DNA from: Victivallaceae bacterium
Lineage (GTDB): Bacteria > Verrucomicrobiota > Lentisphaeria > Victivallales > Victivallaceae
Assembly (NCBI GenBank): GCA_028698975.1
Contig: JAQVVK010000140.1
Coordinates: forward strand, 1-5,372
DNA length: 5,372 nt
Direction of reading: 5' to 3'
A model generated the notes under the pieces. That model ran no database searches. It saw only the letters and a program-made list of their open reading frames with translations, and had not been told where the DNA came from. Positions within the stretch are counted from its first letter, which is position 1; each line of letters begins with the position of its first letter. Shown here in pieces: positions 1 through 5,372 of this stretch. Position numbers and translations under genes: made by a program.

Positions 1-258
1 CGGCTGTCGCGGCTCATCCTGTGCGGCGGATTTGCCGCCGGATTGGATTTGGACTCGGCCACCGCCATCGGGCTGCTGCCAGCCGGTATCCCGGTCGAAC
101 AACCCGGCAACACCGCCTTGGCCGGAGCTGTAATGCTGGCGGCGCACCCCGAACTCGCCTCGGCGATCACCGATAGGTTTGCCGGTGCGGAGGAGGTGTT
201 GCTCAACCACACCGCCGATTTTGAGGCGCGTTTTGCCGATGCCCTGCTTTTGCCGTAA
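1..258 (+). CDS. C-terminal fragment of a DUF4445/RACo-like ASKHA protein (probable reductive activator of corrinoid proteins)
   Basis: The frame is open from base 1 and ends at a TAA at 256-258, giving the last 85 residues of a longer protein whose start lies left of the window. The fragment begins with a hydrophobic strand and glycine turn (LILCGGFAAG), then DLDSATAIGLLP, then PGNTALAGA, and ends in a DFEARFADALLLP tail. This succession (glycine-rich turn, GLLP, GN-A-L-GA, then D-F-x3-F near the end) is what I know from the C-terminus of DUF4445 proteins such as RACo. These are ATP-using ASKHA-fold enzymes with an N-terminal [2Fe-2S] domain that reduce inactive Co(II) corrinoid proteins in methyltransferase systems. 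The N-terminal ferredoxin domain and ATP site are outside the window, so the substrate cannot be assigned. It is convergent with coaC, 9 bp away, and therefore belongs to a different transcript from the rest of the window. Confidence 0.72.
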   Translation, partial: RLSRLILCGGFAAGLDLDSATAIGLLPAGIPVEQPGNTALAGAVMLAAHPELASAITDRFAGAEEVLLNHTADFEARFADALLLP

Positions 259-267
259 TATATTCGG

Positions 268-807
268 CTATTTCAGTCGGTCATTGATTGCTTCAAAAAT
301 TTTCTCCACCTCGATCAGACGGCCGACGCCGTCGGCTCCGCAAGCCACATGCCCGGCGACCGGGCCGACCAGCATCGCCCCGCGTGATTTGAGGGTGGCG
401 CAGTTGGCCTGACAGGCCGGATGCGACCACATGTGCGGGTTCATGGCCGGTGCGATCACCGTCGGCCCGTCAAAGGTCGCCCCGAAGGTGCTTACCGCGT
501 CATCGGCGATACCGCAGGCCAGCTTGGCGATGATGTTGGCGGTTGCCGGCACCACCGCGAACAGCGCGGCCGCATCGGCCAGCGCGACGTGTTCGGGTTT
601 CCAATCGGGCGCGTCCCACAGCGAAGCCACCACCCGGCGGCGGGTCAGCGTTTCAAAAGTTAGCGGCGTAATGAACTTCTGCGCATTGTCGGTCATCAGC
701 ACCTGCACCTCAAATCCGTTTTTGACCAGCATACTGCACAACTCGGACGCCTTGAATGCGGCGATACCGCCGGTGACGGCCAGCGCGATCAATCGATCAT
801 TTTTCAT
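268..807 (-). CDS. coaC: Phosphopantothenoylcysteine decarboxylase, stand-alone CoaC flavoprotein
   Basis: This 179-residue FMN enzyme of the HFCD family decarboxylates 4'-phosphopantothenoyl-L-cysteine to 4'-phosphopantetheine in coenzyme A synthesis. Visible signatures are the N-terminal VTGGIAAFK flavin loop (11-19), the catalytic histidine at H73 (EHVALAD), the PATANIIAKLA segment (87-97), PAMN (120-123) followed by MW, and the ACGxxGxGR substrate flap with C156. These correspond to the His, Asn and Cys active-site residues of E. coli Dfp, so the enzyme should be active. The protein stops right after the decarboxylase domain; the CoaB ligase half of the usual bifunctional CoaBC is missing and must be encoded elsewhere. 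The ATG at 807 lies inside the end of gmk (11-bp overlap) and follows a GGAGG with a 9-nt spacer, which suggests translational coupling. It is the last gene of the minus-strand train. Confidence 0.93.
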   Translation of the reverse strand: MKNDRLIALAVTGGIAAFKASELCSMLVKNGFEVQVLMTDNAQKFITPLTFETLTRRRVVASLWDAPDWKPEHVALADAAALFAVVPATANIIAKLACGIADDAVSTFGATFDGPTVIAPAMNPHMWSHPACQANCATLKSRGAMLVGPVAGHVACGADGVGRLIEVEKIFEAINDRLK

Positions 808-1420
808 TGAACCAATCCTCCGGCATGACCGAGGTTTTCAATTCGAACGCCCGGAAGAGGCCGGTCATTTCCGCCGCCGCCCGGTCGAGATCGTCGTTGA
901 CGACCAGATAATCATATTTTTTCCACATCGACAATTCGCGTCGGGCGGTTTCCAACCTCAACGTTATCTGTTCGGCGGAATCGGTGGCGCGCCCTCTCAA
1001 ACGCTTTTCCAGCTCGCAAAACGACGGCGGCCCGATAAAGACGAACTCCGCCGCCGCCGCCAGCTCCGGGTCGGCTTCGGCCGCCGCGCGCACGCTCATC
1101 GCCCCTTGCACGTCGATGTCGAGGATCACCGTCGCCCCCCGGCGGCAGCGGTCGAGGCACTCGCTTTTGAGTGTGCCGTAGCAATGGGCGTGAACTTTAG
1201 CGTGTTCGAGAAACTCGCCCGCCGCCACCCGACGCTCGAATTCATCCGGGGCGAGAAAATAGTATTCCTCCCCGTTTTTTTCCGCGCCGCGCGGAGCGCG
1301 GGTGGTGCAGGAGATCGAAAACTCCAACTCCGGCATTTTTTCGCGCACCCGCGCCACCAGGGTTGATTTACCTACACCGGACGGGCCGGAGAGCACGATT
1401 ATTGAACCACTTTTTTTCAT
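797..1420 (-). CDS. gmk: Guanylate kinase
   Basis: This 207-residue cytosolic enzyme phosphorylates GMP (and dGMP) to GDP with ATP, and is of normal length for the family. The P-loop GPSGVGKST is at residues 12-20. The GMP-binding region shows S37, TTR (39-41), R44 and the GEEYYF segment (50-55), followed by CYGT (80-83) and DIDVQGA (101-107). The usual paired tyrosines before GT are C-Y here, a small deviation. The lid region contains the arginine-rich RLRGRATDS stretch. The start at 1420 is supported by an AAGGA 6 nt upstream and by the P-loop's expected closeness to the N-terminus. It follows the phosphatase gene by 17 bp and overlaps coaC by 11 bp. In many bacteria the order is gmk-rpoZ-coaBC; here rpoZ is absent between them. 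Codons 2-3 form part of a run of seven A residues just after the start codon. Confidence 0.96.
   Translation of the reverse strand: MKKSGSIIVLSGPSGVGKSTLVARVREKMPELEFSISCTTRAPRGAEKNGEEYYFLAPDEFERRVAAGEFLEHAKVHAHCYGTLKSECLDRCRRGATVILDIDVQGAMSVRAAAEADPELAAAAEFVFIGPPSFCELEKRLRGRATDSAEQITLRLETARRELSMWKKYDYLVVNDDLDRAAAEMTGLFRAFELKTSVMPEDWFNEK
817..821 (-). promoter_or_regulatory. coaC: Ribosome binding site of coaC
   Basis: GGAGG lies 9 nt before the coaC ATG, inside the gmk coding region, and supports the start that overlaps gmk by 11 bp. Confidence 0.75.
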
Positions 1421-1426
1421 GAATCA

Positions 1427-1431
1427 TCCTT
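1427..1431 (-). promoter_or_regulatory. gmk: Ribosome binding site of gmk
   Basis: AAGGA lies 6 nt before the gmk ATG, within the 17-bp gap after the phosphatase stop. The gap is too short for an independent promoter plus terminator. Confidence 0.7.
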
Positions 1432-1437
1432 GATTGT

Positions 1438-2613
1438 TCAAACAAAACGAATACGAACTTCCTTCATGTACCGTTCGCGCAACGATTTGACTATGCGGTT
1501 GACGATGCTGCGGCGCAACTCCAGCTCCGCCGGAAGATTGGGGTCCTGATGCGCCTCGTTTACCCGTGTGCCCACCAGAAAATCGATGACGTCGTGGGTA
1601 CGCATTAGTTCGACCATGCGCCCGGCCGGGTCGGGCCGCCCGGTCGCCCCGTCCTCCAGATAACGCGCCGCCCTTGTCAGCGTAAAGATACCCTCGGTCA
1701 CCAGATCGGCCCCCGACATGTGAGATTCGGGCGGAAGATCGCCCGACATGCCGGCCAGATCAAGTTCGAGCGGCGTACCGAGTTCCCGCGACACGATCGC
1801 CGCCGAAGTGCCGCCCGCCACCACCTTTTCGCCCGGAAAGTCGCGGAAGATCGCCGCGCACTCGGCGTCGCGCCCGGCGTCGAACGGCGGACCGGTGAAA
1901 ATAAGCAGCCGCCGCGGTTCCCGGAAATAGAGCGAAACCACCGAAATATCGTCGGCCGGGCTCATGCCCGGCTCATGCGCCACGGCTTCCCGCAACACCC
2001 GTTCGGCCAGCTCCTGAGCCGACATTTCGGGTGAATCGGCCAGTTCGTCCTCGATATAATCTCTCACCCCGACGTCGCGCCAGCCCAGCGGCGTTGACGG
2101 CGCGCCCAGCCCCGCCTGCGTCACCCCGTCCGAAAAAAACACCACCCGGTCGCCCGGCTGCGCCTTGAACCGATATGAAGTCATGGCCCGGTCGGCATAT
2201 TTGGGCGAAACAAATTCTTTGCCGGGCTGGGGCAGATAGCGGCCGCCGCGAAACAGGCAAAACGGCGGATTGCCCATTTCCACGATCGACGTAATCCCTT
2301 CAAGCCGGGTATCGACGATAGTGAAAGTCGCGTAACTTATCTGCCGCACCTGACAGACCGGCAGCGAATCCATGATGATCTCGGCCGAATGCACGATCTC
2401 CCGGTCGTCGGCGGAGAACCGCACCGCCATGGTGGTGGTCATCAACGCGAGAATATTTGCTTTCAGCCCGTGCCCCAGCCCGTCGGCCAGCACCGCGATC
2501 AAACGTTCCTCGCCCGGGATCCGTTTGAACGACACCGCGTCGCCGCAGGCTTTTTCGTCGCGGTGACAGCACTGGTTGTAGCCGGTGTCGATGAATAACT
2601 GGCCGGTGCTCAT
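1438..2613 (-). CDS. SpoIIE/PP2C-type serine/threonine phosphatase with uncharacterised C-terminal domain, hydrogenase-linked
   Basis: This 391-residue soluble protein has no signal peptide or membrane segment. Residues about 9-230 form a PP2C-like SpoIIE domain: the metal-binding acidic positions are visible as CGD (D25), ADGLGHG (D44), FFSDGV (D162) and ADD (D221-D222), so the Mn/Mg-dependent phosphatase centre looks intact. Residues about 234-391 are a separate domain beginning RRLLIFTGPP, with a glycine-rich GGTSAAIVSRELG stretch (267-279) and a C-terminal half containing VGTRVNEAHQDP. I cannot assign it to a characterised fold. Three cysteines (C15, C16, C23) sit just before the first metal aspartate. 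The start overlaps the hydS stop by ATGA and has a GGAGGAG 8 nt upstream. Its position directly after a PAS-containing hydrogenase suggests it is the output enzyme of that sensor. The target phosphoprotein is unknown, and no anti-sigma or anti-anti-sigma gene lies in the window. Confidence 0.88.
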   Translation of the reverse strand: MSTGQLFIDTGYNQCCHRDEKACGDAVSFKRIPGEERLIAVLADGLGHGLKANILALMTTTMAVRFSADDREIVHSAEIIMDSLPVCQVRQISYATFTIVDTRLEGITSIVEMGNPPFCLFRGGRYLPQPGKEFVSPKYADRAMTSYRFKAQPGDRVVFFSDGVTQAGLGAPSTPLGWRDVGVRDYIEDELADSPEMSAQELAERVLREAVAHEPGMSPADDISVVSLYFREPRRLLIFTGPPFDAGRDAECAAIFRDFPGEKVVAGGTSAAIVSRELGTPLELDLAGMSGDLPPESHMSGADLVTEGIFTLTRAARYLEDGATGRPDPAGRMVELMRTHDVIDFLVGTRVNEAHQDPNLPAELELRRSIVNRIVKSLRERYMKEVRIRFV

Positions 2614-4343
2614 GGACGAGGCTCCTCCGAATCGGAGTCGGCCGCATAATCGTCGGCGATCGAACGCAGCAGCAATTCGGTATCGGCCATCTGTTCGCCC
2701 AGCCGGCAGGCGATCTCCTGCACGGTGGCGATATTTTTGTCGATCACCTTGCGCGCCCGGGCGGCGATAAGTTCGCGCCGCGCCTCGGAGCGGGTCACGT
2801 CGAAAATCACCGCGCCGACCACCTCGCCCGGCTCGATGTTGAAGATATTAAGGTAAAACAGCCGGTCGCCGCAGCGGAAAGAATCGCGCTGCACGTCTTC
2901 ACCGCTGCGCAACGCCGACTCCACCAGCGAGGCAAACGGCAATATCAGCCGCAAGTCCGCTCCGGCAAGTCCGGGGCAGGCGTCGAACATTTCGCAGGTC
3001 TCGCGCCCGAACAATTCGGCAAAATTGCGGTTGCACTCGATGACGTGCATGTCGCGGTCGGCAATCACTACCCCGGACGGAATACTTTTCAACAGGGCGT
3101 TTGCCTTTTTTTCGGCCTGTTTTTTCAGAAAAGACACGCACATCGACGGCTCCGCCTTGCCCGCGATCAGGGCGCGGGCGAAGTTGCGGCAGGTGTTGTA
3201 GCCGCAACTGTCGCAGTTCAGCTCGTCTTCCGGCGCGTTTTTGCCGATGCTGCGCAGGGCGGCGACCAGATCGGCTCCCGGCGTCGCTCCGTCGTCGGCG
3301 GGATCGGCCGGGAATTCCTGCCCGATGCTGCCCGAAGTGACCCGGTCAAGCGGTTTCTCCGGCCAGCGGGTGCGGTCGAGCACCCGGAGCCGCTCCAATA
3401 GTCCCGGAGATTCATGCGAAGTCCGCGGCCCGTGCACGCACCCTCCGGGGCAGGCCAGGGTTTCGACAAACACCGCTTCCTTGAGTTCGTCGGGGTTGAC
3501 GCCCTCAAGAGCCAGTTTGATGCCGTTCAGCCCGGTTACCGATACAAAATCTATCCTGCGGTCGCCGGTCTGAAATCTCACGGTGTCGTTCATGCCCCCC
3601 TCGACCGGATAACGTGAACCCTCCGCCGCGTCACGCGGCACGAAGTCGTCGGAGTCGCGGCTCGAAAGTTTCTCCAATTCAAGATTGTTTTCGCGCAGAA
3701 GTTTTCGAAATTCCGGATAGGTCAACGCCAGATTGAGCAGCTCCGGGTTGCGGTCGGCCTCGTTTTTCTTGGCAATGCAAGGCACGATGAAAATAACCTT
3801 TATCTTCGGGCCGAAAACGTCGCGCAGCATACGGCAGTGCGCCAAAAGCGGCGAACCCAGCGGCGTGATGCACTTCGCCAAATGCGGCAGGTAACGGCAG
3901 ATGAAATCGACCGCCACCGGACACGCCGACGAAATACGCAGTTTGTCGGCTTCCGGCCCCTCAAAAAGCCGGGCGGTCGCGCTGCTTATCAGCTCGGCTC
4001 CCAGCGCGGTTTCGCTGACTCCGGCAAACCCCAGCCGTTTCAAGGCATGCACCAGCTGACGCGGATCGACGGTCGGAAATTCGCTGACCCACGACGGCGC
4101 GACCGAGGCGTAGACCGGCACTTTCTCTCCCAGCATCAAGCGCGCCCGCCCGGTGTCGTCGCGCACTTGTTTGGCCTTGACCGGGCAGACTTCGACGCAG
4201 TTGCCGCAGGCCACGCACATCTCCGGGATCACGGCGGCGTGACCGTCGCGCACCCGGATCGCCTTGACCGGACAGTGACGAACGCATTTGTAGCAATCCT
4301 GACACTCGGCTTCGCTGGTGAATACCGGATAGGAGTGGTTCAT
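2610..4343 (-). CDS. hydS: Group C (HydS-type) putative sensory [FeFe] hydrogenase with Fe4 and PAS domains
   Basis: This 577-residue cytosolic protein starts with two [4Fe-4S] ferredoxin motifs (C14/17/20/24 and C43/46/49/53). The hydrogenase domain (about 75-335) carries the three H-cluster motifs: L1 as SSACP (138-142), L2 as VPCIAKKNE (187-195) and L3 as ETLACPGGCVHG (294-305). The four cysteines expected to bind the [4Fe-4S] subcluster are C141, C189, C298 and C302, and K192 is kept. The proton-transfer cysteine of catalytic enzymes is alanine (A140), as reported for the Thermotoga sensory enzyme. Next come an Fe4 cluster motif (C377, C380, C385, C402), a PAS domain (about 410-518) and a helical tail (519-566). 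There is no histidine-kinase or methyl-accepting domain. It overlaps its neighbours by ATGA on both sides. The likely role is sensing H2 or redox state and signalling to the downstream phosphatase, rather than bulk H2 turnover. Function would need HydEFG maturases, which are not in the window. Confidence 0.93.
   Translation of the reverse strand: MNHSYPVFTSEAECQDCYKCVRHCPVKAIRVRDGHAAVIPEMCVACGNCVEVCPVKAKQVRDDTGRARLMLGEKVPVYASVAPSWVSEFPTVDPRQLVHALKRLGFAGVSETALGAELISSATARLFEGPEADKLRISSACPVAVDFICRYLPHLAKCITPLGSPLLAHCRMLRDVFGPKIKVIFIVPCIAKKNEADRNPELLNLALTYPEFRKLLRENNLELEKLSSRDSDDFVPRDAAEGSRYPVEGGMNDTVRFQTGDRRIDFVSVTGLNGIKLALEGVNPDELKEAVFVETLACPGGCVHGPRTSHESPGLLERLRVLDRTRWPEKPLDRVTSGSIGQEFPADPADDGATPGADLVAALRSIGKNAPEDELNCDSCGYNTCRNFARALIAGKAEPSMCVSFLKKQAEKKANALLKSIPSGVVIADRDMHVIECNRNFAELFGRETCEMFDACPGLAGADLRLILPFASLVESALRSGEDVQRDSFRCGDRLFYLNIFNIEPGEVVGAVIFDVTRSEARRELIAARARKVIDKNIATVQEIACRLGEQMADTELLLRSIADDYAADSDSEEPRP
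2622..2628 (-). promoter_or_regulatory. Ribosome binding site of the SpoIIE phosphatase gene
   Basis: GGAGGAG lies 8 nt before the ATG at 2613, inside the 3' end of hydS. It is a strong Shine-Dalgarno match and decides the start. Confidence 0.75.
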
Positions 4344-4588
4344 GGCCGCTTGCTCCCCAGTTTGGCGTCAAGCAGATCGATCAGGGACTCCTGATCGACC
4401 TGTTCGAACTTTTCCCCGTCTATTTCCAGATTAGGCCCCTGCCGGCATTTCCCGGCGCAGCCGCGCCCGATCAGACGGCAGTCAACCTCATGATTCTTGA
4501 GGTATGTTTCGATCAGCGGAAGAATCCTGCGGTTCCCTCGGGCGAAACAGGAGCTGCCCATGCAGATAACGATCGTATGTTTCGCCAT
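4340..4588 (-). CDS. Small thioredoxin-fold [2Fe-2S] ferredoxin (NuoE/HydC C-domain-like)
   Basis: This 82-residue protein has the cluster pattern C9-x4-C14 and C44-x3-C48 in the settings VICMGSSCFARGN and IGRGCAGKC, typical of thioredoxin-like [2Fe-2S] ferredoxins and of the NuoE subunit of complex I. It lacks the N-terminal helical extension of full NuoE, so it is a free-standing electron carrier. One further cysteine, C37, is not part of the usual ligand set. The start at 4588 is preceded by GGGGAG at 6 nt. Its stop overlaps the hydS start by ATGA, and small ferredoxins of this kind precede hydS in other anaerobes such as Thermotoga. The most likely role is direct electron exchange with HydS; this is inferred from context, not shown by the sequence. 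Confidence 0.88.
   Translation of the reverse strand: MAKHTIVICMGSSCFARGNRRILPLIETYLKNHEVDCRLIGRGCAGKCRQGPNLEIDGEKFEQVDQESLIDLLDAKLGSKRP
4353..4358 (-). promoter_or_regulatory. hydS: Ribosome binding site of hydS
   Basis: GGGGAG lies 9 nt before the hydS ATG, inside the last codons of the ferredoxin gene. With the ATGA overlap it supports translational coupling. Confidence 0.65.
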
Positions 4589-4627
4589 AACCTTCTCCCC
4601 AAATAGTTGGTTAAATCGGAAAATCGA
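4589..4627 (-). other. glmM-ferredoxin intergenic gap
   Basis: This 39-bp spacer is the largest gap between genes in the window. It is A/T-richer than the surrounding coding sequence and contains the ferredoxin ribosome binding site at its downstream end. I see no inverted repeat followed by a T-run, and no convincing -35/-10 pair with normal spacing. A promoter for the hydS unit, if it exists, could only be weak here or lie inside the 3' end of glmM. Confidence 0.6.
4595..4600 (-). promoter_or_regulatory. Ribosome binding site of the ferredoxin gene
   Basis: GGGGAG reads on the minus strand 6 nt before the ATG at 4588, within a purine-rich GGGGAGAAGG. It fixes this ATG as the start. Confidence 0.75.
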
Positions 4628-5372
4628 CTACTGAAGTTCCTCCTGCGCGACCCGGCAGAGCCGCTCGACCCAGACGTCAACATCGCTTTGAAGCTCGGCT
4701 TCGACCAATACCCGCATCTTGTTCTCGGTGCCTGAGTAGCGGATCACCGTGCGCCCGCTCTCGCCCAGCGCGGCGCGGCACGCCTCGATCTCCCTCGGCA
4801 GGCAAGCAAGCTCCTCAAGCGGCACCTTGCGCCCCACCGCGAACGATTTGAGTATCTGCGGAAAAACATCCATAAACGAAGCCAGTTCGGCCAGCGGTTT
4901 GCCGCTCCGCTTCATGAGGTTGAGTACATGCAGCGCCGAGATCAGCCCGTCGCCGGTGGTGGCGTAGTCCATGAAGATGATGTGACCCGACTGCTCGCCG
5001 CCCACATTGAAACCCTTTTCGCGCATACGCTCGATCACATAGCGGTCGCCCACGTCGGTCACTTCCACCCCGATGCCGTTGGCTTTCATCGCCCGGTGCA
5101 GACCGAGGTTGCTCATGCCGGTCACCACCACGGTGTTGCCGGCCAGACGGTTGCGCTTTTTGAGATCGAGCGCGATCATGCCGATGATCCGGTCGCCGTT
5201 GACTTCGTTGCCGTCGGCGTCGCAGAAGATCACCCGGTCGGCGTCTCCGTCAAGCGCGATACCGGCGTCGGCGTGGTGTTTGCGCACCAGTTCGCCCACA
5301 TGGGAGGGGTGCAACGCCCCGCAGTCCAGATTTATATTGAGGCCGTCGGGGGAGACCGAGTCAACCACGACT
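4628..5372 (-). CDS. glmM: Phosphoglucosamine mutase GlmM, C-terminal part (5' end beyond window)
   Basis: The last 248 codons of an alpha-D-phosphohexomutase are present, and the frame is still open at the right edge. GlmM converts glucosamine-6-phosphate to glucosamine-1-phosphate on the way to UDP-GlcNAc for peptidoglycan and lipopolysaccharide. Visible family marks are PDGLNIN near the start of the fragment, the metal-binding loop DGDADR, the sugar-binding GGEQSGH, and the C-terminal phosphate-binding loop RYSGTEN. GGEQSGH with PDGLNIN favours GlmM over phosphomannomutase/phosphoglucomutase (ManB/AlgC). The serine that carries the phosphate is outside the window. It is followed after 39 bp by the ferredoxin gene on the same strand with no hairpin-plus-U-run between, so read-through into the hydS unit is possible. 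Confidence 0.93.
   Translation of the reverse strand, partial: VVVDSVSPDGLNINLDCGALHPSHVGELVRKHHADAGIALDGDADRVIFCDADGNEVNGDRIIGMIALDLKKRNRLAGNTVVVTGMSNLGLHRAMKANGIGVEVTDVGDRYVIERMREKGFNVGGEQSGHIIFMDYATTGDGLISALHVLNLMKRSGKPLAELASFMDVFPQILKSFAVGRKVPLEELACLPREIEACRAALGESGRTVIRYSGTENKMRVLVEAELQSDVDVWVERLCRVAQEELQ

Noticed and set aside
252..268. Possible transcription terminator hairpin between the convergent genes
   Set aside because: The stem is only about six pairs with a bulged T, and no T-run follows on either strand.
431..1366. Long open frame (311 codons) on the plus strand, antisense to coaC and gmk
   Set aside because: Its translation has no recognisable domain, is low-complexity and Arg/His/Ala-rich, and lies opposite two unmistakable genes; GC-rich coding DNA commonly leaves such open antisense frames.
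1411..1417. Run of seven A (minus strand) right after the gmk start as a programmed slippage site
   Set aside because: No downstream structure or alternative frame product is apparent, and AAA-AAA lysine codons after ATG are common.
2610..4343. Reading hydS as a catalytic H2-producing hydrogenase
   Set aside because: The alanine at the proton-transfer position, altered L2 and L3 motifs, Fe4 and PAS domains and phosphatase neighbour all match the sensory group C instead.
3837..4394. 185-codon plus-strand open frame opposite hydS
   Set aside because: Arg/His/Gly-rich translation without family motifs, fully antisense to the Fe-S and H-cluster coding region.
4589..4627. Possible promoter before the ferredoxin gene
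   Set aside because: No pair of -35 and -10 boxes at normal spacing; the A/T-rich stretch is short and part is the ribosome binding site.

Overview
The window looks like a GC-rich, probably anaerobic bacterial chromosome segment. One co-directional minus-strand gene train fills almost all of it (5372 down to 268), and the tail of a convergent plus-strand gene occupies the left edge. The main evidence for an anaerobic lifestyle is a PAS-domain [FeFe]-hydrogenase-like protein, together with a probable RACo-type corrinoid-protein activator. The taxon cannot be fixed from the sequence. A stand-alone CoaC next to gmk with no rpoZ between them is compatible with the PVC superphylum (for example Lentisphaerota or Kiritimatiellota relatives), but that is a weak inference.

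Layout in order of transcription on the minus strand: the 3' part of glmM (phosphoglucosamine mutase, open at the right edge); a 39-bp gap; a small thioredoxin-fold [2Fe-2S] ferredoxin (4340-4588); hydS, a group C 'sensory' [FeFe] hydrogenase (2610-4343); a SpoIIE/PP2C-type serine phosphatase with an uncharacterised C-terminal domain (1438-2613); a 17-bp gap; gmk (guanylate kinase, 797-1420); and coaC (phosphopantothenoylcysteine decarboxylase, 268-807). On the plus strand, 1-258 is the C-terminus of a DUF4445/RACo-like ASKHA protein. It ends 9 bp from the coaC stop.

The ferredoxin, hydrogenase and phosphatase genes are joined by two ATGA stop/start overlaps and form the most interesting unit. 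The likely logic is this: the ferredoxin exchanges electrons with HydS. HydS carries an H-cluster domain with non-canonical active-site residues, an extra Fe-S domain, a PAS domain and a C-terminal helix, and it reads H2 or redox state. The phosphatase converts that state into serine/threonine dephosphorylation of an unknown target. This cassette type is known in outline from anaerobes such as Thermotoga and Ruminococcus, but its signal, partner and output are unresolved as far as I know. Here it sits between cell-wall precursor, nucleotide and coenzyme A genes with no obvious promoter or terminator separating them, so it may be co-transcribed with them.

No RNA gene, insertion sequence, CRISPR array, convincing terminator or long non-coding stretch was seen. 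The largest gap between genes is 39 bp.
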